A stretch of 64,000 nucleotides of DNA, from the NCBI RefSeq assembly GCF_009026825.1, contig NZ_CP045032.1:1736001-1800000 (forward strand). Direction: 5' to 3'. This document shows positions 53,824 to 63,126 of this stretch, in pieces. The translations under genes and the position numbers were made by a program. The notes under the pieces are model-generated. The model saw only the letters and a list, made by a program, of their open reading frames with translations, was not told the origin of the DNA and searched no databases. The DNA is from Corynebacterium urogenitale. Its GTDB lineage: Bacteria > Actinomycetota > Actinomycetes > Mycobacteriales > Mycobacteriaceae. Position 1 is the stretch's first letter. Every line of letters begins with the position of its first letter.

Positions 53824-56800
53824 CTATTGTTCGTTTTGGAGCTGCTTAACCGCGGCGTCGAGCTCATCAAGTGCGCGACCGAACTCCTCGAAGGTACCGT
53901 TCTCGCGGGCGTCGTTCACCTTGTTCATGGCATCGCGCACGCGCTGCGCAGCGTCAGTGGACGGAGCAGCTGGCGCCGAGGCACCGGACTCAGAATCACG
54001 TCCCTCGTTACGGCCTTGCTCACCTTCCTGGCGCCCGTTATTCTCCGGCTTCTTGTCCCCTTCGGAGACATTGCCGTCCGCCTCCTGCAAATCCGTCGCC
54101 GCCGATGGGTCAATGCCCACCTGGTCGAGCGCCTCAGCAATGGTTGGCGCGTAACCAACCTGGCCGTTGTAGGAAACAAGCACACGCAGCAACTTCGGGA
54201 ATGCGGACTCCTGGCCCTGACGCTGCGAGTACACCGGCTCCACGTAGAGGATCTGGCCGTCGCCCACTGGCAGGGTCAGCAAGTTACCGTTGGTCAGCTT
54301 GTTCGAACCCTGCAGCAGCGAACGCTCGCGGGCAATCTCATCCGAGGACATCATCGTGTCCTGAGCCTGCTTCGGACCCTGTGTCTGTGTACCGGTCGGC
54401 AGAACTCGGACGTGAATCTTGCCGTAATTCTCATCACGCGCATCCGAGGCCACCGTCATGTGCGCGGAAAGGAACTCGCGGCGGAGACCAACAAATGGAG
54501 TAATCAGCTGGAAGGACGCTTCCTTGCTCTCCGGATCAGTGGCGACCACGTAGTACGGCGGCTGCGCAAGCTCCTGGCGATCCTCAGATGCGGAAGGGTC
54601 AGAAGGCACGGACCAGAAAGCATCGTTCTGGAAGAACACACCCGGATCAGAAACGTGGTACTTCGCAATGAGCTCGCGCTGCACCTTGAACATGTCCTCC
54701 GGGTAGCGCAGGTGTGCCATCAGATCATCGGAGATCTCGCTCTTCGGCTTCACCACATCCGGGAACGCCCCGCGCCATGCCTTCAGCACTGGGTCTTCTT
54801 CGTCAAAAGCGTAGAGATCCACGGAACCGTCATAGGCATCCACCACAGCCTTCACAGAATTGCGGATGTAGGAGACATCGTTATTCACCAGCTGGCTCTG
54901 GTTCACTCCATCCGGGTTCAGCGCATCGGAGGTGGACTCCGTCAGAGACGTGCGCTGGGAGTACGGCAGGTTCGCCAGGGTGGTGTAACCGTCCACCACC
55001 CACTTGATGCGTCCATCGACGACAACTGGATAGGTCTTGGAATCCGTGGTCAACCATGGCGCGACCTTGTGCACACGCTCGCGCGGATCGCGCTCGAAGA
55101 GAATCTTGGAGTTCTCACCGATACGGTCCGATAGCAGCATGTTCATCGACTCGAAGTGAGCCGCGAACATCACGCGGTTGAAGTAATTGGAAATATCAGA
55201 ACCGCCCTTGCCCGTGTAGGTGTAGTTCTGCGTATCCGTGTCATACTCCACCGGCTCCTGCCCCGTGGTGCCGACGATCGCGTAATCGGAGTTCGGGGTC
55301 TGGGAGGAGGCAATGAGCGGGCCGAAGTAGATGCGCGGCTGCTCCAGATCCACTTCAAGTTCGCCGCCCTGGTTATCGGCCTCGATGGACTGCAGATCAG
55401 CGCGGGTGTACACCGGGAAACCACCGCGTGCGGAACCGGCCTCGCGGGCGACCTCGTCCACCTTGTTCGCCGGTGCGGCAATGAAGCCATTGCCGTGGGT
55501 GTAAACGGTATGGCGGTTCAGCCAATCGTTCTGGTTACCGGTGAGGGAGTTCGGATTGATCTCACGGGCGGCGACCACGAAATCGCGCACCTCGCCGTCG
55601 ACCTCGTAGCGGTCTATGCTCAGCTCATCGGGGAATCCGTAGAAGTTACGCAGCTGCTGTTGCTGGGTGAAGGTCGGACTCAGGACCTCAGGGTCGAGCA
55701 AGCGAATGTTGGAAATCGTCGTATCGTCCTGGGCGATGGAGCGGCGCTCCTGCGCCTCGCTGTTATTAGCGTCCGCGCCCCAGTTCTGCTCATAGGTGAC
55801 GTTATCCTCACCGATCCCGTACGCGTAGCGAGTCGCCTCGATGTTGCGGGAGATGTATTCGCTCTCCTTCTCCGCACGGTTCGGATTGACGGAGAACTGC
55901 TCTAGGATCAGTGGCCACGCCACTCCCACGACCAGGTTGGAACCAATCATCAGCGCCACACCCAGTGCCGGCAGTCGCAGGTCGCGCAGCACGATCGTGG
56001 AGAAGAAAAGGATTGCGACGAAGATCGAGATGACCAGCAGAATGATCTGTGCTGGGAGCACGGCATTGATATCCGTGTAGCTCGCACCGGTGAAGGTCTG
56101 CTTCTCGTTATTCATCAGCGCGTAGCGGTCGAACCAGTAATCCACGGCCTTGAAGAGCATCCAGATACCGGCAATGATCGCCAGCTGGCGGCGAGCCGGC
56201 GTGGCGACGGAAGCCTTCTCCCCCACGCGAGGATTGCCGGTGGTGATGGATCCAAGCAGGTAGTGGGTCACACCGTTAGTGATGAACGCAACGACGAGCA
56301 GCAGGCTCACGGATGTCAGCAGCAGCTGCAGGAATGGCAGGTTGAAGGCGTAGAAGCCGAGATCCTTATTGAACTGCGGGTCCTGCACTCCGAAGCTCTC
56401 GCCGTTGATGAACAGCAGCGCAACACGCCAATTGGATTGCACAACCAGCCCCGTGATCAAGGCTACGACGATCGGCAGCCCCACGAGGAACGGGCGGATA
56501 TTCCGGGTGATCTGCGGGCGCAGTTCCACCAACGGCGAGGAGGAGCCCATCGAGGCGAAATCGTCCGGGCGGGAGCGATACGCCACGAAGGCTGCCAGCC
56601 ACGCGATCACGCCAGCCAGCAACCCGAACACCACGAAGAGCACGATGCGCGTCAGCAGCACGTTGAGGAAGACGCCTTGGTAGGAGACGCTTCTAAACCA
56701 CGACCAGTCCACATAATTGGAGATGATCACCGGAACGATGAAGAACAAAGCAGCGACGATGGCGGCAATACTGCCAAGAACCATGGAGCGCTTATTCGGA

Positions 56801-56850
56801 TTAGGTGTGGATGTGGACTTGGTGGAGCCACGGGGTGGCGGCGGCTTCAT
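53824..56850 (-). CDS. UPF0182 family membrane protein
   Basis: 1008 aa. A Pro/Ser-rich head, seven membrane helices in the first ~300 residues, then a long extracytoplasmic domain of about 580 residues and a Pro/Glu/Ala-rich tail (DAAQRVRDAMNKVNDARENG...). Conserved across Actinobacteria and cyanobacteria but of unknown function. ATG at 56850; a TTG two codons upstream is possible. Same place as Rv3193c relative to Rv3194c (ylbL) in M. tuberculosis. The divergent partner is the PPA1309-like gene. Confidence 0.92.
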   Translation of the reverse strand: MKPPPPRGSTKSTSTPNPNKRSMVLGSIAAIVAALFFIVPVIISNYVDWSWFRSVSYQGVFLNVLLTRIVLFVVFGLLAGVIAWLAAFVAYRSRPDDFASMGSSSPLVELRPQITRNIRPFLVGLPIVVALITGLVVQSNWRVALLFINGESFGVQDPQFNKDLGFYAFNLPFLQLLLTSVSLLLVVAFITNGVTHYLLGSITTGNPRVGEKASVATPARRQLAIIAGIWMLFKAVDYWFDRYALMNNEKQTFTGASYTDINAVLPAQIILLVISIFVAILFFSTIVLRDLRLPALGVALMIGSNLVVGVAWPLILEQFSVNPNRAEKESEYISRNIEATRYAYGIGEDNVTYEQNWGADANNSEAQERRSIAQDDTTISNIRLLDPEVLSPTFTQQQQLRNFYGFPDELSIDRYEVDGEVRDFVVAAREINPNSLTGNQNDWLNRHTVYTHGNGFIAAPANKVDEVAREAGSARGGFPVYTRADLQSIEADNQGGELEVDLEQPRIYFGPLIASSQTPNSDYAIVGTTGQEPVEYDTDTQNYTYTGKGGSDISNYFNRVMFAAHFESMNMLLSDRIGENSKILFERDPRERVHKVAPWLTTDSKTYPVVVDGRIKWVVDGYTTLANLPYSQRTSLTESTSDALNPDGVNQSQLVNNDVSYIRNSVKAVVDAYDGSVDLYAFDEEDPVLKAWRGAFPDVVKPKSEISDDLMAHLRYPEDMFKVQRELIAKYHVSDPGVFFQNDAFWSVPSDPSASEDRQELAQPPYYVVATDPESKEASFQLITPFVGLRREFLSAHMTVASDARDENYGKIHVRVLPTGTQTQGPKQAQDTMMSSDEIARERSLLQGSNKLTNGNLLTLPVGDGQILYVEPVYSQRQGQESAFPKLLRVLVSYNGQVGYAPTIAEALDQVGIDPSAATDLQEADGNVSEGDKKPENNGRQEGEQGRNEGRDSESGASAPAAPSTDAAQRVRDAMNKVNDARENGTFEEFGRALDELDAAVKQLQNEQ

Positions 56851-56901
56851 GCTCAAGGCGGCGTTCTCTCCAGATCAGGGTCGTCTCGTAAAACTCATTC
56901 C

Positions 56902-56915
56902 AGAATACGTACAAT
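56902..56915. promoter_or_regulatory. Closely spaced divergent -10 boxes
   Basis: Plus strand: TACAAT (56910-56915) as -10 for the PPA1309-like gene. Minus strand: TATTCT (56907-56902) as -10 for UPF0182. The two boxes are 2 bp apart. Leaders would be about 35-45 nt. Confidence 0.4.
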
Positions 56916-56957
56916 TTTCCACATCACATAACAACAGGTTTTTTGGGAGTTCTACAC

Positions 56958-57491
56958 GTGACCACTCCGGATCTTCACGACATCCGAGTACTCAATGCCG
57001 CGCTACGCGAGGCCGTCGATTTCGTCCACGCTGAGGGGTGGGACCGTCCGGCCACGTTGTTTGGTTTGGTTCCCCATGCCCTCGTCGCCGATGCCCTGCC
57101 TTCCTCTTTCGATGAGGCCGACGCCAACCCCCTCGCCCTTGTAGTTCAGGATGGAATTCCGGAGCACATCCGCCCAGGCTCGGAGGAGCTGGGGGAATTC
57201 ATCGCCACTGTTCGCTGGCCGGAGCCCGTGGTGGGCGCGATTTTGACGCAGGAGATCGTGTTCGTCAATTCTGCCGAAGGAGCGGATGCGACTCCCCGCG
57301 CGGCGCGTCTGTTTTCCGGCATCCTCGACGAAGGCGGCGATGGGGCGGAGCGATCCCTCATCCAGCTGCGCCCCACTGAGGAGGAGCTGGAAGCTGATCC
57401 TTTTGCTCAGGACAAGGTCGAGCTGCTCGGCGGCGATGAGATCGCACCGGGCGTCATCGCGACTCTGCGGGCAACTTTCGAACAGGACTAA
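56958..57491 (+). CDS. PPA1309 family protein
   Basis: 177 aa conserved actinobacterial protein, mostly acidic. Features: PATLFGLVPHALVADALP, GELIATVRWPEPVVGAILTQEIVF and GAERSLIQLRPTEEELEADPFAQ. GTG start with GGGAG 8 nt upstream. No catalytic motif recognised; function unknown. Always near UPF0182/ylbL in related genomes, suggesting a shared role. Confidence 0.85.
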   Translation: MTTPDLHDIRVLNAALREAVDFVHAEGWDRPATLFGLVPHALVADALPSSFDEADANPLALVVQDGIPEHIRPGSEELGEFIATVRWPEPVVGAILTQEIVFVNSAEGADATPRAARLFSGILDEGGDGAERSLIQLRPTEEELEADPFAQDKVELLGGDEIAPGVIATLRATFEQD

Positions 57492-57531
57492 TATCCGCAG
57501 CGCTCGCTTGACCTTGTGACCTACCACGATT

Positions 57532-57604
57532 CGCGGCGGGAAGGCTGTGCTCAAGCACATCTCGCAACGGGAAGGCTCCGCTAATCGCAGCGGGAAGGCT
57601 CCGC
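57532..57604. repeat. Three short direct repeats at the ylbL gene end
   Basis: CGC(A/G)(G/A)CGGGAAGGCT(CC/GT)GC occurs at 57532-57550, 57563-57581 and 57586-57604. The third copy is the last coding part of ylbL; the first two lie downstream of its stop (the second ends at base 57581 of the stop codon). Confidence 0.75.
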
Positions 57605-58663
57605 CCCGTCCTTGATGGCATTGAGGTCCTCGATCGCGTCCTCGAGGCTATCCACCTTCACCAGCTCGATACCATCGGTGTCCACGGAGGTCGCCTCGTT
57701 GCAGTTATCGGCGGGGACCAAGAATACCTTGGCGCCTGCCTCCTCTGCAGCACGGATCTTATGGGTGATACCTCCGATTGGGCCGACCTTGCCCTCAGAG
57801 TCGATCGTCCCGGTGCCCGCGATGAATTGTCCATCGGTCAGCTCTCCAGGGCTGAGCTTATCGACCACGGCGAGCGAGAACATGAGCCCCGCGGAGGGGC
57901 CACCAATATCCGTGAGGTTGTACTCCACCCGCAGGCCATCGGCAGGCTGAGCCACCGAAGTCACTCCGAGGAAGGCCACCGGCCCCTTCTCCCCTGGCTC
58001 GCGCAGGTTCTCGGGCTTTTCCACGAGGTTGACCTTCAACTCCCGCTCGCGATTTTGCCGCTCCACGGTGATAGTTACTTCCTCGCCTGGCTGGTGCTTC
58101 CGAATCTCCTCAGCCAACTCACCTGGCTTGGTGATCTCCACACCATCGAGTTTGCGGATCACGTCGTTGACGTGCACCTTATCCTGGGCTGGAGAATCTT
58201 CGGAGACATCCAGCACCATAGCTTCGGTGGGGCGCTTGAGGTAGTTCATCGCAGACACCGTGGCATTGGACTCGGAAGCAGCAAAGGCGGCCGCATTGCG
58301 CTTCTGCACGCTTTCCTGGCTCTGCCCCGGAGGGAAGATCTGCTCCAATGGCACCAGTGTGTCGTCGGTAAACAACCAACGGCCCAAGGCCTGGGCGAGG
58401 GTCATATTCGTCCGCACCGACACAGTGGTCATATTGAGGTTGCCGGAGACCTCATCCTCCTCTGCACCGCTGATCTCCACAACCGGCTTGCCCTCTACCT
58501 CACCCAAGGTGTTAAAGGTCGGGCCCTTCCCCTGCGCGGCATAGGGCACCGTGAGGTCAATGTCCGTGCCAGGCACCGAGGGCAGGCCGATCAAGGACAC
58601 CAGCAGCATCACGGGCACGGCACCGATGACCACGGTGCGGTTGCGTCGATTCCAAAAACTCAC
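57581..58663 (-). CDS. ylbL: YlbL-like PDZ-containing Lon-type (S16) serine protease
   Basis: 360 aa. N-terminal membrane anchor (about 12-30, VVIGAVPVMLLVSLIGLP), a PDZ domain in the middle (AMVLDVSEDSPAQDKVHVNDVIRKLDG), and a C-terminal S16 protease domain with catalytic Ser in DIGGPSAGLMFSLAV and Lys in GITHKIRAAEEAGAKVFL. GTG start. Homologue Rv3194c has the same neighbours. In B. subtilis YlbL degrades a DNA-damage cell division inhibitor; the target here is unknown. Confidence 0.93.
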   Translation of the reverse strand: MSFWNRRNRTVVIGAVPVMLLVSLIGLPSVPGTDIDLTVPYAAQGKGPTFNTLGEVEGKPVVEISGAEEDEVSGNLNMTTVSVRTNMTLAQALGRWLFTDDTLVPLEQIFPPGQSQESVQKRNAAAFAASESNATVSAMNYLKRPTEAMVLDVSEDSPAQDKVHVNDVIRKLDGVEITKPGELAEEIRKHQPGEEVTITVERQNRERELKVNLVEKPENLREPGEKGPVAFLGVTSVAQPADGLRVEYNLTDIGGPSAGLMFSLAVVDKLSPGELTDGQFIAGTGTIDSEGKVGPIGGITHKIRAAEEAGAKVFLVPADNCNEATSVDTDGIELVKVDSLEDAIEDLNAIKDGAEPSRCD

Positions 58664-58744
58664 CCGATGGAGTCTACCCGTGTTCGCTGAGGGCGCACAC
58701 TAGTACATCCCACGGCAGGCCGACACACAGGTACGGTTTAAGGT

Positions 58745-60166
58745 ATGAGCAATTTTGGCTTCGGCTTCCACAACTCGGACGATGACTCCGACGATGATCG
58801 TCGGCGCCATAATAACGACCCGTTCGGCTTCTTCTTCGGCGGCCCAATGAACGGTGGACAATCAATGGGCGGGGGCAATCTCGGGGAAATCCTCAACCAA
58901 TTCGGCGCGATGATCAGTGGTTTTGGCTCGGATCTCAATTCCAGTTCCGGCGAACCAGTGAACTACTCCATGGCCGAGCGCATCGCACGCCAAACCATCG
59001 GCACGGACAACCGCCCCAAGGACTCACAGGCTGTGGCAGAAGCCGTCAGGCTCGCAGAGCTGTGGTTGGACGAGGCCACCGTACTGCCCGCCGGTGCCAC
59101 CGGCTCTGTTGCTTTCGGACCCACGCAGTGGCTGGAAGAAACACTCCCAACCTGGAAGCGCATCGTCACTCCCCTCGCAGACAAGATAGGCGAGGCCTCC
59201 CTCGGCGCAGTACCCGAGGAGATGCGTGGCCAGCTGGGCCCGATGCAGGGCATCATGAAGCAGGTCAACAGCATGAACTTCGGTATGCAACTGGGCCGCA
59301 CGCTCGGTGAGCTAGCCAAGGGAGTAGTTGTCTCCACCCAATGGGGCATGCCGCTGGCCGATAACCGCGTGGCTGCCATCGCCACCGGGCACCTCGAGGA
59401 GATCGCCAAACAGCTCGGCGCCGACAAGCGCGAAACGCTGATCTACCTCGCCGCTCGCGAAGCAGCACACCACCGCCTTTTCCAGCACATTCCATGGTTG
59501 GCGGAACGCCTGATCCTCGACGTGGAAGAATTCGCCGCGGGCCTGTCCTTGGATTACTCCAAGATTGAGGAAGCAACCCGCGACTTCAACCCAGAGATGA
59601 TGAATGACCCAGCTCAAATGCAGGAAATGATGGGGCGTCTGCAGGGCGAAGACCTCACACCGCAGGTCGTCTCCGCCAACGCCCACGCCCGTGAACGCCT
59701 CGAGACCAGCCTCTCCCTGGTCGAAGGCTGGGTAGACTACGTGGTCGGCTCCGCCCTGGGATCCCGGATGCCGGAAGCCGCGATGGTCGGCGCTGCATGG
59801 CACAGTTTCCGCGAAAACGGATCCCCTGCAATGGCTGGGCTGACCCAGGCCTTGGGCATCTCCCTGGCGGCGCCGAAGGCGGCGGAAGCTGCGGACTTGT
59901 GGCGTCGTCTGGAAGAGGCAGTGGGAACCGAACGGCGCGACGCTATCTGGGATCACCCAGACTTCCTGCCCGTCGCCGAGGACCTGGACAATCCCGCCGC
60001 TTTCATTGGCCACGTCACCTTCGATGCCGACGAGATGAAGGACTTCAACCCCATCTCCGAAATCGAAAAGCTCGAACGCGAGCTCAACGAGAAGCAGGAT
60101 GAAGGGGATGCCGGGAAGGATTCGGGGGACGAATCCGGCGAAGGTCACGAAAGCGACGATAAGTAA
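58745..60166 (+). CDS. Zinc-metalloprotease-like protein (DUF2342 family)
   Basis: 473 aa. Disordered Asp/Gly/Asn-rich head (about 1-50, with FGFFFGGPMNGG), then the DUF2342 core with a degenerate zincin-type motif LAAREAAHHRLFQHIPWL (H-x-x-x-H spacing rather than HExxH), and an acidic C-terminal tail (about 440-473). Orthologue of Rv3195. Whether it is catalytic is unknown; the family is sometimes annotated as coenzyme F420-associated or hydrolase. Divergent from ylbL. Confidence 0.85.
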   Translation: MSNFGFGFHNSDDDSDDDRRRHNNDPFGFFFGGPMNGGQSMGGGNLGEILNQFGAMISGFGSDLNSSSGEPVNYSMAERIARQTIGTDNRPKDSQAVAEAVRLAELWLDEATVLPAGATGSVAFGPTQWLEETLPTWKRIVTPLADKIGEASLGAVPEEMRGQLGPMQGIMKQVNSMNFGMQLGRTLGELAKGVVVSTQWGMPLADNRVAAIATGHLEEIAKQLGADKRETLIYLAAREAAHHRLFQHIPWLAERLILDVEEFAAGLSLDYSKIEEATRDFNPEMMNDPAQMQEMMGRLQGEDLTPQVVSANAHARERLETSLSLVEGWVDYVVGSALGSRMPEAAMVGAAWHSFRENGSPAMAGLTQALGISLAAPKAAEAADLWRRLEEAVGTERRDAIWDHPDFLPVAEDLDNPAAFIGHVTFDADEMKDFNPISEIEKLERELNEKQDEGDAGKDSGDESGEGHESDDK

Positions 60167-60188
60167 AAAAGAACACCTGGGGGGGACA

Positions 60189-61064
60189 ATGAACGATCGG
60201 AAGATCGTACTCAGCCGGGGTACGTCCGTGATGGCGCGCCCCGGCTTCGGCATCCAATTCAACACTCTGCCGCACCACGCCACAGTGCTACCGCTGCCGG
60301 ACACCGTGAAACCTGGGCACGTGCTCAACACCTTCATGAGTGCGCGGATCCCACAGCAGCGCGAGGTGCTAGAGAAGACTCTGCACTATTGCGGATTCGA
60401 GCTGGACGTGGCCGCAGAAGTGCTGGATGAACTGTTGCGGGCTGGAGTTTTTCACGAGCAACTGCCAGCCACCGAGCTCTTGGTGTTGCGCACTGGGCAA
60501 TCCAGCGACAAGCTCGGCCGTACGCTCCACAGAGAAGGCGTGGACTCCACGGAAGCTCAGCGCGCGCGGACGCTCATCGCGGCAGCTGGCGCCGAGACCG
60601 TGGCCCTACTGCCGGGATCCGTGTTTCTGCACACTGACTTACAGTTCATGCTCATGCAAGCGCGTGTGCGCCACTACCCCGGCGCAGCTGTGGACGGGTC
60701 CATCATCTTGGGTCCGCTGGTCATACCCGGTCGCACTCCATGCCTCAACTGCGTCGACATGGCCTACGAGGCTCAAGACGAGCAGTGGAAAAGCATCCGC
60801 TTGCAAGCAGCCGGCAGGCCGATGACCGCCGACCCCACAGGGATGGAAGCTGCAGCACTCACCATGGCGAATCTCGTCACCACACACATCATCCCATGGC
60901 AGTCCGCAGGCTGCCCCGAGGATTCCATCCCGGAAATCCTCCTCCACAGACTGGAATACCGGTTGGCCGAAGGCAAGATTCAGCAGTGGAAGCCCGAGTG
61001 GAATATGGCCTGCCCGAGCTGCCAGATGGTGCTCACGACACGAATTACACGAGGTTCCGCGTGA
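60189..61064 (+). CDS. ThiF/E1-like protein, TOMM-precursor-binding type
   Basis: 291 aa. GGGGGG-type ribosome binding site then ATG 60189 (MNDRKIVLSRG). The C-terminal half has two CxxC pairs (PCLNCVD and ACPSCQM), the zinc site of ThiF/E1-like and ocin-ThiF (cyclodehydratase partner) proteins; the N-terminal half resembles leader-peptide-binding regions. No thiazole/oxazole peptide or YcaO gene is in the window, so a peptide-modification role is not supported here. Orthologous to Rv3196, next to Rv3195. Its end overlaps the convergent uvrD2 stop by 20 bp. Confidence 0.75.
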   Translation: MNDRKIVLSRGTSVMARPGFGIQFNTLPHHATVLPLPDTVKPGHVLNTFMSARIPQQREVLEKTLHYCGFELDVAAEVLDELLRAGVFHEQLPATELLVLRTGQSSDKLGRTLHREGVDSTEAQRARTLIAAAGAETVALLPGSVFLHTDLQFMLMQARVRHYPGAAVDGSIILGPLVIPGRTPCLNCVDMAYEAQDEQWKSIRLQAAGRPMTADPTGMEAAALTMANLVTTHIIPWQSAGCPEDSIPEILLHRLEYRLAEGKIQQWKPEWNMACPSCQMVLTTRITRGSA

Positions 61065-63126
61065 TCGCTAGAACGTCCTCGCCGAACTGCTCCACCTTCA
61101 CCGGGCCAATTCCCGGAATGCGCACGAGCTCCTGTTCAGTGGTCGGTTGGGCAGCAGCGATGGCGCGCAGCGTCGCGTCCGTAAAGATCACATAGGCAGG
61201 AACAGAGCGAGATTTCGCCACGTCCGAACGCCACGAACGCAATTCCGCGACCAACAGATGATCCAACTCCTGAGCGTGCTCGCCACAACGGCCAAGGATC
61301 TTAAACTCCGGGGTGGAAAGGCGCGTCCCACACACTCCACACGCATTCTTCGGTGCGCCGACGCGGGAGGTGCTAGCGGAAGGCAAAGCACTAGCTGGTA
61401 CTAAACCATCAAGGAAACGCGTCCGGCGGCGGTTAGCCTTTCCGCCCGGCTGCCGCGCTTGCGCCCAGGACAGGTGCAGGTGCTCGCGGGCACGGGTGAT
61501 CCCCACGTAGAACAGTCGGCGTTCCTCCTCGACGGCGTCCTCACTTCCCATGCCCTTTAGCGCGTAGTGGAAAGGCACCATGCCGTCCGTGAGACCAACG
61601 AGGAACACCGCGTCCCACTCCAAGCCCTTGGAGGCATGCACGGTCGCTAGAGTCACTCCCTGCACGCGGGGCGGATTCTTCGCCTCCATGCGCTCGCGAA
61701 GCAACGCCAAGAGGCCGGACAGTGTTATCCCCGGTGTGGCCGTAGTCAGTTCCTCAGCCAGATCCACCAGGGCATTCAACGACTGCCAGCGGCCACGCTC
61801 CCGGGCACCGGATGGCTCCTCCGCAGTCAATCCCACCGGCACCAAGGCGGCTTTCACTGCAGAGACCACGTCCTCCGGAGCCGGGTCGAACTGCTGTGCC
61901 GCGCGAATCAGCGCCGTGAGGGCCTCCCTGATCTCCGGGCGTTGGAAGAAGCCTTCACCGCCCTTGACCTGGTAGCCGATGCCCGCCTGTTCAAGAGCAT
62001 ATTCGTAGGCCGCCGACGATGCGTTGATGCGGTAGAGAATCGCGATCTCGGAAGCAGGTACTCCTTTGTCCAGCAACTTTTCGATCTCTTTGACCACTGC
62101 CGTGGCCTCCGCGGTCTCGTCTGGGTACTCCGCGAAGCGTGGGGCTGGCCCATCCGGGCGCTGCCCGACGAGCGTCAAGCGAGTTCCCGCGACCCGACCG
62201 CGCGCCTGCCCGATGACCTTATTCGCGAGATCGACGACCTGTGGCGTCGAGCGATAATCACGCTGCAGGCGCACCGTCGTCGCCTCGGGGAAACGGCGAG
62301 AAAAATCAAGCAAATAGTCCGGGCTCGCACCATTGAAGCTGTAGATGGTTTGGTTTGCATCGCCGACCACGGTGAGATCATCGCGTTCCCCCAGCCACGT
62401 ATCGAGCAACCGCTGTTGCAGCGGGGTGACATCCTGATACTCATCGACGACAAAGCTGCGGTACCGTGCGCGGAACTCATCGGCGATACCGGGATTGCCC
62501 TCAATCGCCCCGATCATGTGCAACAACAAGTCGTTGAAATCCAGCAGCATGCCATCCGGAGTGACCTTCAGCTGCTCATAGGTTTTGAAGATCTCCACGA
62601 ATTGCTCCGAAGCTACGGGACAGTCACGCCGATCCGGCACAACTCGGGATGGATAGTCTTCAGCCGCCACCAGGGAAGACTTCGCCCATTCAATCTCCCC
62701 GATCAAGTCCACGAGCGTGGTCTTATCCGCCTCGACGCGGTGAGCGCGGGCGGCCCGGGAAACCAGTGGGAACTTGTTATCCAACAGCTGCCACTGCAAG
62801 CCACCGCCGGTGTACCGATCCCAGAAGTATGCTAACTGACCACGCGCTGCTGAGTGGAACGTCTTCGCCTGAACGCGCGGGACGCCCATCATCACCAAAC
62901 GCTCGCGCAACTCAGCCGCTGCCCGAGCTGTGAAGGTCACAGCCAAAACATGGTCGGGATTGACAAAGCCTCCGCCTACTAGATGTGCGATGCGGTGGGT
63001 GACCGTACGTGTTTTTCCAGTTCCAGCACCAGCGATGATGCACACCGGTCCCCGGGGAGCAATGGCTGCTTGGAGTTGTTCGGGATCGAGTTCGTTGAGG
63101 TCAAAGGGAACGCGACCGTGGGACAC
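61045..63126 (-). CDS. uvrD2: ATP-dependent DNA helicase UvrD2
   Basis: 693 aa SF1A helicase with HRDC domain, typical of Actinobacteria. Motifs: LDPEQLQAAI, AGAGTGKTRTV, VDEYQDVTPLQQ, RDYRSTPQVV, TVHASKGLEWDAVFLVG and YVGITRARE. A zinc-like motif in the C-terminal part is CxxC-x14-CxxH (CGVCGT...GRCGEH) where mycobacterial UvrD2 has four Cys. HRDC follows (ELRSWRSDVAKSRSVPAYVIF). GTG start shares its G with the channel stop TAG (TAGTG). Essential in mycobacteria. Confidence 0.94.
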   Translation of the reverse strand: MSHGRVPFDLNELDPEQLQAAIAPRGPVCIIAGAGTGKTRTVTHRIAHLVGGGFVNPDHVLAVTFTARAAAELRERLVMMGVPRVQAKTFHSAARGQLAYFWDRYTGGGLQWQLLDNKFPLVSRAARAHRVEADKTTLVDLIGEIEWAKSSLVAAEDYPSRVVPDRRDCPVASEQFVEIFKTYEQLKVTPDGMLLDFNDLLLHMIGAIEGNPGIADEFRARYRSFVVDEYQDVTPLQQRLLDTWLGERDDLTVVGDANQTIYSFNGASPDYLLDFSRRFPEATTVRLQRDYRSTPQVVDLANKVIGQARGRVAGTRLTLVGQRPDGPAPRFAEYPDETAEATAVVKEIEKLLDKGVPASEIAILYRINASSAAYEYALEQAGIGYQVKGGEGFFQRPEIREALTALIRAAQQFDPAPEDVVSAVKAALVPVGLTAEEPSGARERGRWQSLNALVDLAEELTTATPGITLSGLLALLRERMEAKNPPRVQGVTLATVHASKGLEWDAVFLVGLTDGMVPFHYALKGMGSEDAVEEERRLFYVGITRAREHLHLSWAQARQPGGKANRRRTRFLDGLVPASALPSASTSRVGAPKNACGVCGTRLSTPEFKILGRCGEHAQELDHLLVAELRSWRSDVAKSRSVPAYVIFTDATLRAIAAAQPTTEQELVRIPGIGPVKVEQFGEDVLAITRNLV

